DNA from: Diplolepis rosae
Taxonomy: Eukaryota; Arthropoda; Insecta; Hymenoptera; Diplolepididae
DNA: 64,000 nt
Assembly (NCBI GenBank): GCA_030998225.1
Contig: JAPYXD010000553.1
Location: 6,572,001 to 6,636,000, forward strand
Direction: 5' to 3'
Shown here: positions 1-9,789 of the stretch, one piece after another
Numbering within the stretch: the stretch's first letter is position 1
Layout: every line of letters begins with the position of its first letter
Made by a program: the position numbers and the translations under genes
Notes under the pieces: generated by a model
Database searches by the model: none
The model's input: the letters and a program-made list of their open reading frames with translations, nothing else
Told to the model about the DNA's origin: nothing

Positions 1-451
1 CCTTTTCAGGACAGAGTTCGGAAATCTCGCGTATTAGTAGGCCACTTAATAACAAGTCTTATACTCCTAAGAGTTCGCGCATTACTTGTCCACTCTTTTC
101 AGGACAAACTTCGTTTAACTCGCGCATTACTTGATCACCTTATTTAAAGTCAGAATCCGGAAATCTCGCGTATTACTTGGCCACCTTACTTAAAGTCAGA
201 GCCCGGAAATCTCGGGAATTATTTGGCCAATTAATAAAAATTCTTATACTCCTAAGAACTCGCGCATTACTTGGCCACCTTACTTAAAGTCAGATAACGG
301 AAATCTCGCGTATTACTTGGCCACTTTATAAAAATTCTTATACTTCTAAGAATTCACGCATTACTTGGCGACTCTTTTCAGGACAGACTTCGTTTAACTC
401 GCGTATTACGAGGCCACTTATGTTTTTATATCAGTCCTGAGGTCCATTGAA

Positions 452-737
452 CTCGCGCATTACATGGCCACCTTACTTAAAGTCAGAGTCCGCAAATCTC
501 GCGTATTTGTTGGCCACTTTATAACAATTCTAATACTCCTAAGAATTCGCGCATTACTTGGCGACCCTTTTCAGGACAGAGTCCGGAAATCTCACGTATT
601 AGTAGGCCACTTAATAACAAGTCTTATACTCCTAAGAGTTCGCGCATTACTTGTCCACTCTTTTCAGGACAAACTTCGTTTAACTCGCGTATTACGAGGC
701 CACTTATGTTTTTATATCAGTCCTGAGGTCCATTGAA
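452..737 (+). repeat. 286-bp composite A-B-C'-B'-C-D
   Basis: The modules are A 452-497, B 498-545, C' 546-590, B' 591-638, C 639-683 and D 684-737. C' is a chimera of C and A. B' has a core with CGTATTAGTAGGCC and a tail TTAATAACAAGTC. The composite recurs at 6207, 13984 and 17911 within larger duplicated segments. A 90-codon open frame spans it only because B, C and D lengths are multiples of three. The frame has no conserved start and is not considered coding. Confidence 0.85.
546..590 (+). repeat. Chimeric C' module (C front, A end)
   Basis: The tail starts CTTTTCAGGACAGA as in C (first T changed to C here) and finishes GTCCGGAAAT as in A, switching at the shared CAGA. Length stays 45 bp. 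Identical chimeras occur throughout domain I and sporadically in domain II. The simplest reading is an old exchange between aligned A and C modules that was then spread by duplication. Confidence 0.82.
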
Positions 738-783
738 CTCGCGCATTAAATGGCTACCTAACTTAAAGTCCGAGACCGGAAAT
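738..783 (+). repeat. Module A, representative copy (46 bp)
   Basis: A 20-bp core is followed by a 26-bp tail. The consensus tail elsewhere is CTTACTTAAAG then TCAGAGTCCGGAAAT, and this copy has small changes (CCTAAC, CCGAGACC). The A core carries CGCGC when it follows B or D. The complementary strand of consensus A has stop codons in all three frames, which explains why no long reading frames occur on the minus strand. At 46 bp it is the only module type whose length is not a multiple of three. Confidence 0.9.
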
Positions 784-831
784 CTCGCGCATTACTTGGC
801 CACTTTATAAAAATTCTTATACTCCTAAGAA
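784..831 (+). repeat. Module B, representative copy (48 bp)
   Basis: A 20-bp core is followed by TTTATAAAAATTC and TTATACTCCTAAGAA. The tail contains a TATAAAA element directly after the core. In many domain II copies this is replaced by TATGAAAA. When B is followed by a module starting TTCG, the junction forms GAATTC (here 829-834). When it is followed by a module starting CTCG it reads GAACTC. Confidence 0.9.
806..812 (+). promoter_or_regulatory. TATA-like element inside module B (example)
   Basis: TATAAAA sits immediately after the B core and recurs in most B modules. Many domain II B copies carry TATGAAAA at the same place. I see no initiator, downstream gene or other promoter element, so this is reported as a motif that could support satellite transcription, not as a demonstrated promoter. 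Confidence 0.2.
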
Positions 832-876
832 TTCACGCATTACCTGGCGACTCTTTTCAGGACAGACTTCGTTTAA
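832..876 (+). repeat. Module C, representative copy (45 bp)
   Basis: A core beginning TTC is followed by TCTTTTCAGGACAGAC and TTCGTTTAA. The second half (ACAGACTTCGTTTAA) aligns with the second half of A (TCAGAGTCCGGAAAT), suggesting A and C share an ancestor. Variants include a form ending CTTCAATAA (one base shorter, common in 19-23 kb), one ending CTTCCTTTAA, one with TTTTAAGGACAAACTTCGAT, and one carrying an extra T (TTTTTTAGG). Confidence 0.88.
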
Positions 877-883
877 CTCGCGT
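867..883 (+). other. CENP-B-box-like 17-mer at the C|D junction (example)
   Basis: The junction reads CTTCGTTTAACTCGCGT. Against the minimal CENP-B box NTTCGNNNNANNCGGGN it matches 8 of the 9 fixed positions (TTCG, A, C, G and the last G), with C instead of G at position 15. The motif recurs at most C|D junctions, so it is spaced by about 193 bp or more. It is lost in C variants ending CTTCAATAA, CTTCATTTAA or CTTCCTTTAA. The match is seen in the sequence. Any binding by a CENP-B-like protein is inference, and the essential CGGG is imperfect in every copy I inspected. Confidence 0.35.
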
Positions 884-930
884 ATTACGAGGCCACTTAT
901 GTTTTTATATCAGTCCTGAGGTCCATTGAA
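877..930 (+). repeat. Module D, representative copy (54 bp)
   Basis: The D core diverges at its end (CGCGTATTACGAGGCCAC instead of ACTTGGCCAC) and is followed by TTATGTTTTTATATCAG and TCCTGAGGTCCATTGAA. It is the longest module and normally follows C and precedes A. The string ATTGAACTC at the D|A junction supplies a TGA that ends many spurious plus-strand reading frames. Domain II carries a GAGGCCTC subtype with GTTTTGATATC. Confidence 0.9.
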
Positions 931-1217
931 CTCGCGCATTACTTGATCACCTTACTTAAAGTCAGAGTACGGAAATCTCACGTATTACTTGCCCACTTTA
1001 TAAAAATTATTACACTCCTAAGAATTCGCGCATTACTTGGTCACCTTACTTAAAGTCAGAGTCCGTAAATTACGCGTATTACTTGCCCACTTTATGAAAA
1101 TTCTTATACTCCTAAGATTTCGCGCATTACTTGGCGACTCTTTTCAGGACAAACTTCGTTTAACTCGCGTATTACGAGGCCATTTATGTTTTTATATCAG
1201 TCTTGAGGTCCATTGAA

Positions 1218-1695
1218 CTCGCGCATTACATGGCCACCTTACTTAAAGTCAGAGTCCGGAAATCTCGCGTATTACTTGGCCACCTTACTTCAAGTCAGAG
1301 CCCGGAAATCTTGCGTACTATTTGTCCACTTTATAAAAATTCTTATACTCCTAAGAATTCGCGCATTACTTGGACACTCTTTTCAGGACAAACTTCGTTT
1401 AACTCGCGTATTACGAGGCCATTTATGTTTTTATATCAGTCTTGAGGTCCATTGAACTCGCGCATTACATGGCCACCTTACTTAAAGTCAGAGTCCGGAA
1501 ATCTCGCGTATTACTTGGCCACCTTACTTCAAGTCAGAGCCCGGAAATCTTGCGTACTATTTGTCCACTTTATAAAAATTCTTATACTCCTAAGAATTCG
1601 CGCATTACTTGGACACTCTTTTCAGGACAAACTTCGTTTAACTCGCGTATTACGAGGCCACTTATATATTTATATCAGTCCTGAGGTCCATTGAA
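1218..1695 (+). repeat. Tandem pair of 239-bp A-A-B-C-D units
   Basis: Two units, 1218-1456 and 1457-1695, are nearly identical. The second A in each has the CGCGT core expected of a B module followed by an A tail (TTCAAGTCAGAGCCCGG), so it looks like a B-core/A-tail recombinant. Shared private changes are CTTGCGTACTATTTGTCCAC in the B core and CTTGGACAC in the C core. The pair recurs at 8214-8691 and 14750-15227. Confidence 0.88.
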
Positions 1696-2121
1696 CACGC
1701 GCATTACTTGGCCACCTTACTTAAAGTCAGAGTCCGCAAATCTCGCGTATTACTTGCCCACTTTATAAAAATTCTTACACTCCTAAGAATTCGCGCATTA
1801 CTTGGTCACCTTACTTAAAGTCAGAGTCCGGAAATCTCGCGCATTACTTGGCCACTTTATAAAAATTCTTATACTCCTAAGAATTCACGCATTACTTGGC
1901 GACTCTTTTCAGGACAGACTTCGTTTAACTCGCGTATTACGAGGCCACTTATGTTTTAATATCAGTCCTAAGTTCCATTGAACTCGCGCATTACATGACC
2001 ACCTTACTTAAAGTCAGAGTCCGGAAATCTCGCGTATTACTTGCCCACTTTATAAAAATTCTTACACTCCTAAGAATTCGCGCATTACTTGGTCACTCTT
2101 TTCAGGACAGGGTCCGGAATT

Positions 2122-2793
2122 CTCGCGTATTAGTTGGCCACTTATGTATTTATATCAGTCCTGAGGTCCATTGAACTCGCGCATTACTTGATCACCTTAT
2201 TTAAAGTCAGAGTCCGGAAATCTCGCGTATTACTTGGCCACCTTACTTCAAGTCAGAGCCAGGAAATCTCGGGAATTATTTGGCCACTTTATAAAAATTC
2301 TTATACTCCTAAGAACTCGCGCATTACTTGGCCACTCTTTTCAGGACAGAGTCCGGAATTCTCGCGTATTAGTTGGCCACTTATGTATTTATATCAGTCC
2401 TGAGGTCCATTGAACTCGCGCATTACTTGATCACCTTATTTAAAGTCAGAGTCCGGAAATCTCGCGTATTACTTGGCCACCTTACTTCAAGTCAGAGCCA
2501 GGAAATCTCGGGAATTATTTGGCCACTTTATAAAAATTCTTATACTCCTAAGAATTCGCGCATTACTTGGCCACTCTTTTCAGGACAGAGTCCGGAATTC
2601 TCGCGTATTAGTTGGCCACTTATGTATTTATATCAGTCCTGAGGTCCATTGAACTCGCGCATTACTTGATCACCTTATTTAAAGTCAGAGTCCGGAAATC
2701 TCGCGTATTACTTGGCCACCTTACTTCAAGTCAGAGCCCGGAAATCTCGGGAATTATTTGGCCACTTTATAAAAATTCTTATACTCCTAAGAA
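2122..2793 (+). repeat. Triplet of 239-bp D-A-A-B-C' units
   Basis: D modules start at 2122, 2361 and 2600. Each is followed by A (TTGATCACCTTATTTAAAG), A (TTCAAGTCAGAGCC), B with core CTCGGGAATTATTTGGCC, and then C' ending GTCCGGAATT, except the third unit, which continues into A with GATAACGG. It is a phase-shifted cousin of the A-A-B-C-D unit with C' in place of C. Confidence 0.87.
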
Positions 2794-4510
2794 CTCGCGC
2801 ATTACTTGGCCACCTTACTTAAAGTCAGATAACGGAAATCTCGCGTATTACTTGGCCACTTTATAAAAATTCTTATACTCCTAAGAATTCACGCATTACT
2901 TGACGACTCTTTTCAGGACAGACTTCGTTTAACTCGCGTATTACGAGGCCACTTATGTTTTTATATCATTCCTGAGGTCCATTGAACTCGCGCATTACTT
3001 GGCCACCTTACTTAAAGTCAGAGTCCGCAAATCTCGCGTATTTGTTGGCCACATAATAGGATTCTTATACTCCTAAGAATTCGCGCATTACTTGGCGACT
3101 CTTTTCAGGACAGAGTCCGGAAATCTCGCGTATTAGTAGGCCACTTAATAACAAGTCTTATACTCCTAAGAGTTCGCGCATTACTTGTCCACTCTTTTCA
3201 GGACAAACTTCGTTTAACTCGCGTATTACGAGGCCACTTATGTTTTTATATCAGTCCTGAGGTCCATTGAACTCGCGCATTACATGGCCACCTTACTTAA
3301 AGTCAGAGTACGGAAATCTCGCGTATTACTTGCCCACTTTATAAAAATTCTTACACTCCTAAGAATTCACGCATTACTTGATCACCTTACTTAAAGTCAG
3401 AGTACGGAAATCTCACGTATTACTTGCCCACTTTATAAAAATTCTTACACTCCTAAGAATTCGCGCATTACTTGGTCACCTTACTTAAAGTCAGAGTCCG
3501 TAAATTACGCGTATTACTTGCCCACTTTATGAAAATTCTTATACTCCTAAGATTTCGCGCATTACTTGGCGACTCTTTTCAGGACAGAGTCCGGAAATCT
3601 CGGGAATTAGTTGGCCACTTAATAACAAGTCTTATACTCCTAAGAGTTCGGGCATTACTTGTCCACTCTTTTCAGGACAAACTTCGTTTAACTCGCGTAT
3701 TACGAGGCCATTTATGTTTTTATATCAGTCTTGAGGTCCATTGAACTCGCGCATTACATGGCCACCCAACTTAAAGTCAGAGTACGGAAATCTCGCGTAT
3801 TACTTGCCCACTTTATAAAAATTCTTACACTCCTAAGAATTCACGCATTACTTGGCGACTCTTTTCAGGACAGACTTCGTTTAACTCGCGTATTACGAGG
3901 CCATTTATGTTTTTATATCAGTCTTGAGGTCCATTGAACTCGCGCATTACATGGCCACCTTACTTAAAGTCAGAGTCCGGAAATCTCGCGTATTACTTGG
4001 CCACCTTACTTCAAGTCAGAGCCCGGAAATCTCGCGTATTATTTGTCCACTTTATAAAAATTCTTATACTCCTAAGAATTCGCGCATTACTTGGCCACTC
4101 TTTTCAGGACAGAGTCCGGAAATCTAGCGTATTAGTTAGCCACTTATGTATTTATATCAGTCCTGAGGTCCATTGAACTCGCGCATTACATGGCCACCTT
4201 ACTTAAAGTCAGAGTACGGAAATCTCGCGTATTACTTGGCCACCTTACTTCAAGTCAGAGCCCGGAAATCTCGCGTATTATTTGTCCACTTTATAAAAAT
4301 TCTTATACTCCTAAGAATTCGCGCATTACTTGGCCACCTTACTTAAAGTCAGAGTCCGGAAATCTCGGGAATTATTTGGCCACTTTATAAAAATTCTTAT
4401 ACTCCTAAGAATTCGCGCATTACTTGGCGACTCTTTTCAGGACAGACTTCGTTTAACTCGCGTATTACGAGGCCACTTATGTTTTTATATCAGTCCTGAG
4501 GTCCATTGAA

Positions 4511-4581
4511 CTCGCGCATTACATGGCCCCCTTACTTTAAGTCAGAGTTGGCCACCTTACTTCATGTCAGAGCCCGGAAAT
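4511..4581 (+). repeat. Fused A-A module with a 21-bp internal deletion
   Basis: An A module runs to GTCAGAG (4547) and joins directly to TTGGCCACC of the next A core, so the end of the first A (TCCGGAAAT) and the first 12 bases of the second core are missing. The fused element is 71 bp instead of 92. Copy 2 has a single 46-bp A at the same place, which exactly explains the 25-bp shift in spacing (6996 to 6971). Confidence 0.82.
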
Positions 4582-6013
4582 CTCGCGTATTATTTGGCCA
4601 CTTTATAAAAATTCTTATACTCCTAAGAACTCGCGCATTACTTGGCCACCTTACTTAAAGTCACAGTCCGGAAATCTCGGGTATTATTTGGCCACTTTAT
4701 AAAAATTATTATACTCCTAAGAATTCGCGCATTACTTGGCCACTCTTTTCAGGACAGAGTCCGGAAATCTCGCGTATTAGTTGGCAACTTATGTATTTAT
4801 ATCAGTCCTGAGGTCCATTGAACTCGCGCATTACATGGCCACCTTACTTAAAGTCAGAGTACGGAAATCTCGCGTATTACTTGGCCACCTTACTTCATGT
4901 CAGAGCCCGGAAATCTCGCGTATTATTTGGCCACTTTATAAAAATTCTTATACTCCCAAGAACTCGCGCATTACTTGGCCACCTTACTTAAAGTCAGAGT
5001 CCGCAAATCTCGCGTATTTGTTGGCCACTTTATAACAATTCTTATACTCCTAAGAATTCGCGCATTACTTGGCGACTCTTTTCAGGACAGAGTCCGGAAA
5101 TCTCGCATATTAGTAGGCCACTTAATAACAAGTCTTATACTCCTAAGAGTACGCGCATTACTTGTCCACTCTTTTCAGGACAAACTTCGTTTATCTCGCG
5201 TATTACGAGGCCACTTATGTTTTTATATCAGTCCTGAGGTCCATTGAACTCGCGCATTACATGGCCACCTTACTTAAAGTCAGAGTCCGGAAATATCGCG
5301 TATTACTTGGCCACCTTACTTCAAGTCAGAGCCCGGAAATCTCGCGTATTATTTGACCACTTTATAAAAATTCTTATACTCCTAAGAATTCACGCATTAC
5401 TTGGCCACTCTTTTCAGGACAAACTCCCTTTAACTCGCGTTTTACTTGGCAACTTATGTATTTATATCAGTCCTGTGGTCCATTGAACTCGCGCATTACT
5501 TGATTACATTTCTTAAAGGCAGAGTCCGGAAATCTCGCGTATTACTTGGCCACTTTATAAAAATTAATATACTCCTAAGAATTCGCGCAATACTTGCCCA
5601 CTCTTTTCAGGACAAACTTCATTTAACTCGCGTATTACGAGGCCACTTATGTTTTTATATCAGTCCTGAGGTCCATTGAACTCGCGCATTACTTGATCAC
5701 CTTACTTAAAGTCAGAGTCCGGAAATCTCGCGTATTACTTGGCCACTTTATGAAAATTCTTATACTCCTAAGAATTCACGCATTACTTGGCGACTCTTTT
5801 CAGGACAGACTTCGTTTAACTCGCGTATTACGAGGCCACTTATGTTTTTATATCAGTCCTGAGGTCCATTGAACTCGCGCATTACATGGCCACCTTACTT
5901 AAAGTCAGAGTACGGAAATCTCGCGTATTACTTGGCCACCTTACTTCAAGTCAGAGCCCGGAAATCTCGCGTATTACTTGGCCACTTTATAAAAATTCTT
6001 ATACTCCTAAGAA

Positions 6014-7685
6014 CTCGCGCATTACTTGGCCACCTTACTTAAAGTCAGATAACGGAAATCTCGCGTATTACTTGGCCACTTTATAAAAATTCTTATACTT
6101 CTAAGAATTCACGCATTACTTGGCGACTCTTTTCAGGACAGACTTCGTTTAACTCGCGTATTACGAGGCCACTTATGTTTTTATATCAGTCCTGAGGTCC
6201 ATTGAACTCGCGCATTACATGGCCACCTTACTTAAAGTCAGAGTCCGCAAATCTCGCGTATTACGTGGCCACTTTATAAAAATTCTTACACTCCTAAGAA
6301 TTCGCGCATTACTTGGCGACCCTTTTCAGGACAGAGTCCGGAAATCTCACGTATTAGTAGGCCACTTAATAACAAGTCTTATACTCCTAAGAGTTCGCGC
6401 ATTACTTGTCCACTCTTTTCAGGACAAACTTCGTTTAACTCGCGTATTACGAGGCCACTTATGTTTTTATATCAGTCCTGAGGTCCATTGAACTCGCGCA
6501 TTAAATGGCCACCTAACTTAAAGTCCGAGACCGGAAATCTCGCGCATTACTTGGCCACTTTATAAAAATTCTTATACTCCTAAGAATTCACGCATTACCT
6601 GGCGACTCTTTTCAGGACAGACTTCGTTTAACTCGCGTATTACGAGGCCACTTATGTTTTTATATCAGTCCTGAGGTCCATTGAACTCGCGCATTACTTG
6701 ATCACCTTACTTTAAGTCAGAGTACGGAAATCTCGCGTATTACTTGCCCACTTTATAAAAATTCTTACTCCATAATTCGCGCATTACTTGGTCACCTTAC
6801 TTAAAGTCAGAGTCCGTAAATTACGCGTATTACTTGCCCACTTTATGAAAATTCTTATACTCCTAAGATTTCGCGCATTACTTGGCGACTCTTTTCAGGA
6901 CAGACTTCGTTTAACTCGCGTATTACGAGGCCACTTATGTTTTTATATCAGTCCTGAGGTCCATTGAACTCGCGCATTACTTGATCACCTTACTTAAAGT
7001 CAGAGTACGGAAATCTCGCGTATTACTTGGCCACCTTACTTCAAGTCAGAGCCCGGAAATCTCGCGTATTATTTGTCCACTTTATAAAAATTCTTATACT
7101 CCTAAGAATTCGCGCATTACTTGTCCACTCTTTTCAGGACAAACTTCGTTTAACTCGCGTATTACGAGGCCATTTATGTTTTTATATCAGTCTTGAGGTC
7201 CATTGAACTCGCGCATTACATGGCCACCTTACTTAAAGTCAGAGTCCGGAAATCTCGCGCATTACTTGGCCACCTTACTTAAAGTCAGAGCCCGGAAATC
7301 TTGCGTACTATTTGTCCACTTTATAAAAATTCTTATACTCCTAAGAATTCGCGCATTACTTGGACACTCTTTTCAGGACAAACTTCGTTTAACTCGCGTA
7401 TTACGAGGCCACTTATATATTTATATCAGTCCTGAGGTCCATTGAACTCGCGCATTACTTGGCCACCTTACTTAAAGTCAGAGTCCGCAAATCTCGCGTA
7501 TTACTTGCCCACTTTATAAAAATTCTTACACTCCTAAGAATTCGCGCATTACTTGGTCACCTTACTTAAAGTCAGAGTCCGGAAATCTCGCGCATTACTT
7601 GGCCACTTTATAAAAATTCTTATACTCCTAAGAATTCACGCATTACTTGGCGACTCTTTTCAGGACAGACTTCGTTTAACTCGCG
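6014..7685 (+). repeat. Segment X, copy 2
   Basis: It matches 259-1930 in module order and in subtype-specific changes such as CCTAACTTAAAGTCCGAG and TTACCTGGCGAC. A B module near 6755-6775 reads TTCTTACTCCATAATTCG where others have TTCTTACACTCCTAAGAATT, a 4-bp net loss that accounts for the spacing shift. Copy 2 is followed at 7734 by a second partial copy of the same material, so X is present twice in a row here. Confidence 0.72.
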
Positions 7686-8213
7686 TATTACGAGGCCACT
7701 TATGTTTTTATATCAGTCCTGAGGTCCATTGAACTCGCGCATTACATGGCCACCTAACTTAAAGTCCGAGACCGGAAATCTCGCGCATTACTTGGCCACT
7801 TTATAAAAATTCTTATACTCCTAAGAATTCACGCATTACCTGGCGACTCTTTTCAGGACAGACTTCGTTTAACTCGCGTATTACGAGGCCACTTATGTTT
7901 TTATATCAGTCCTGAGGTCCATTGAACTCGCGCATTACTTGATCACCTTACTTAAAGTCAGAGTACGGAAATCTCACGTATTACTTGCCCACTTTATAAA
8001 AATTCTTACACTCCTAAGAATTCGCGCATTACTTGGTCACCTTACTTAAAGTCAGAGTCCGTAAATTACGCGTATTACTTGCCCACTTTATGAAAATTCT
8101 TATACTCCTAAGATTTCGCGCATTACTTGGCGACTCTTTTCAGGACAAACTTCGTTTAACTCGCGTATTACGAGGCCATTTATGTTTTTATATCAGTCTT
8201 GAGGTCCATTGAA

Positions 8214-8691
8214 CTCGCGCATTACATGGCCACCTTACTTAAAGTCAGAGTCCGGAAATCTCGCGTATTACTTGGCCACCTTACTTCAAGTCAGAGCCCG
8301 GAAATCTTGCGTATTATTTGTCCACTTTATAAAAATTCTTATACTCCTAAGAATTCGCGCATTACTTGGACACTCTTTTCAGGACAAACTTCGTTTAACT
8401 CGCGTATTACGAGGCCATTTATGTTTTTATATCAGTCTTGAGGTCCATTGAACTCGCGCATTACATGGCCACCTTACTTAAAGTCAGAGTCCGGAAATCT
8501 CGCGTATTACTTGGCCACCTTACTTCAAGTCAGAGCCCGGAAATCTTGCGTACTATTTGTCCACTTTATAAAAATTCTTATACTCCTAAGAATTCGCGCA
8601 TTACTTGGACACTCTTTTCAGGACAAACTTCGTTTAACTCGCGTATTACGAGGCCACTTATATATTTATATCAGTCCTGAGGTCCATTGAA
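8214..8691 (+). repeat. Tandem pair of 239-bp units, second occurrence
   Basis: This is the counterpart of 1218-1695 at spacing 6996. The first unit has CTTGCGTATTATTTG where the copy at 1310 has CTTGCGTACTATTTG, showing single-site divergence within an otherwise matching pair. Confidence 0.87.
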
Positions 8692-9117
8692 CTCGCGCAT
8701 TACTTGGCCACCTTACTTAAAGTCAGAGTCCGCAAATCTCGCGTATTACTTGCCCACTTTATAAAAATTCTTACACTCCTAAGAATTCGCGCATTACTTG
8801 GTCACCTTACTTAAAGTCAGAGTCCGGAAATCTCGCGCATTACTTGGCCACTTTATAAAAATTCTTATACTCCTAAGAATTCACGCATTACTTGGCGACT
8901 CTTTTCAGGACAGACTTCGTTTAACTCGCGTATTACGAGGCCACTTATGTTTTAATATCAGTCCTAAGTTCCATTGAACTCGCGCATTACATGACCACCT
9001 TACTTAAAGTCAGAGTCCGGAAATCTCGCGTATTACTTGGCCACTTTATAAAAATTCTTACACTCCTAAGAATTCGCGCATTACTTGGTCACTCTTTTCA
9101 GGACAGAGTCCGGAATT

Positions 9118-9789
9118 CTCGCGTATTAGTTGGCAACTTATGTATTTATATCAGTCCTGAGGTCCATTGAACTCGCGCATTACTTGATCACCTTATTTAA
9201 AGTCAGAGTCCGGAAATCTCGCGTATTACTTGGCCACCTTACTTCAAGTCAGAGCCAGGAAATCTCGGGAATTATTTGGCCACTTTATAAAAATTCTTAT
9301 ACTCCTAAGAACTCGCGCATTACTTGGCCACTCTTTTCAGGACAGAGTCCGGAATTCTCGCGTATTAGTTGGCCACTTATGTATTTATATCAGTCCTGAG
9401 GTCCATTGAACTCGCGCATTACTTGATCACCTTATTTAAAGTCAGAGTCCGGAAATCTCGCGTATTACTTGGCCACCTTACTTCAAGTCAGAGCCAGGAA
9501 ATCTCGGGAATTATTTGGCCACTTTATAAAAATTCTTATACTCCTAAGAACTAGAGCATTACTTGGCCACTCTTTTCAGGACAGAGTCCGGAATTCTCGC
9601 GTATTAGTTGGCCACTTATGTATTTATATCAGTCCTGAGGTCCATTGAACTCGCGCATTACTTGATCACCTTATTTAAAGTCAGAGTCCGGAAATCTCGC
9701 GTATTACTTGGCCACCTTACTTCAAGTCAGAGCCCGGAAATCTCGGGAATTATTTGGCCACTTTATAAAAATTCTTATACTCCTAAGAA
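9118..9789 (+). repeat. Triplet of 239-bp D-A-A-B-C' units, second occurrence
   Basis: This is the counterpart of 2122-2793 at spacing 6996, with D starts at 9118, 9357 and 9596. Differences include TTGGCAACTTATG at the first D and CTAGAGCATTAC near 9551. Confidence 0.86.

Larger units (their letters stand above)
738..930 (+). repeat. Basic A-B-C-D tetramer (193 bp)
   Basis: Modules A (738-783), B (784-831), C (832-876) and D (877-930) are contiguous, and the next A begins at 931. The same 193-bp step separates equivalent positions elsewhere, for example the A starts at 3746 and 3939. The 239-bp unit is this tetramer plus one A. The 287-, 475- and 663-bp units of domain II are this tetramer plus one, three or five extra A-B pairs. 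Confidence 0.92.
259..1930 (+). repeat. Segment X, copy 1
   Basis: This 1.67-kb segment is repeated at 6014-7685 with spacing 5755, changing to 5751 after a 4-bp deletion in the later copy near 6765-6780. It includes the A with GATAACGG, the CTTATACTTCTAAG B, the 286-bp composite and two 239-bp units. Parts recur again at 13984 (spacing 13532) and 17911 (spacing 17459). Boundaries are approximate because flanking modules are similar. Confidence 0.75.
738..6172 (+). repeat. 5.4-kb duplicated segment Y, copy 1
   Basis: This segment is repeated at 7734-13145. Spacing is 6996 up to about 4510, 6971 after the fused A-A module (4511-4581) and 6973 after a 2-bp insertion in the later copy near 12272. 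Shared internal landmarks include the paired 239-bp units (1218-1695), the 239-bp triplet (2122-2793), the B with ATAATAGGATTC near 3054 and the A with TTACATTTCTTAAAGG near 5500. Confidence 0.85.

Noticed and set aside
877..891. Short dyads in the D core (CTCG...CGAG and CGTATTACG)
   Set aside because: The two dyads have different centres and only 4-bp arms, and they are a by-product of the ACGAGG change in D. They are too weak to call an operator, a terminator hairpin or an origin.
915..945. RNA polymerase III box B-like string at the D|A junction (complement contains GAGTTCAATGGACC)
   Set aside because: Only the GTTCAA part fits. The CC end fails, there is no box A at a suitable distance and no tRNA fold. 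It is not supportable as a tRNA or SINE.
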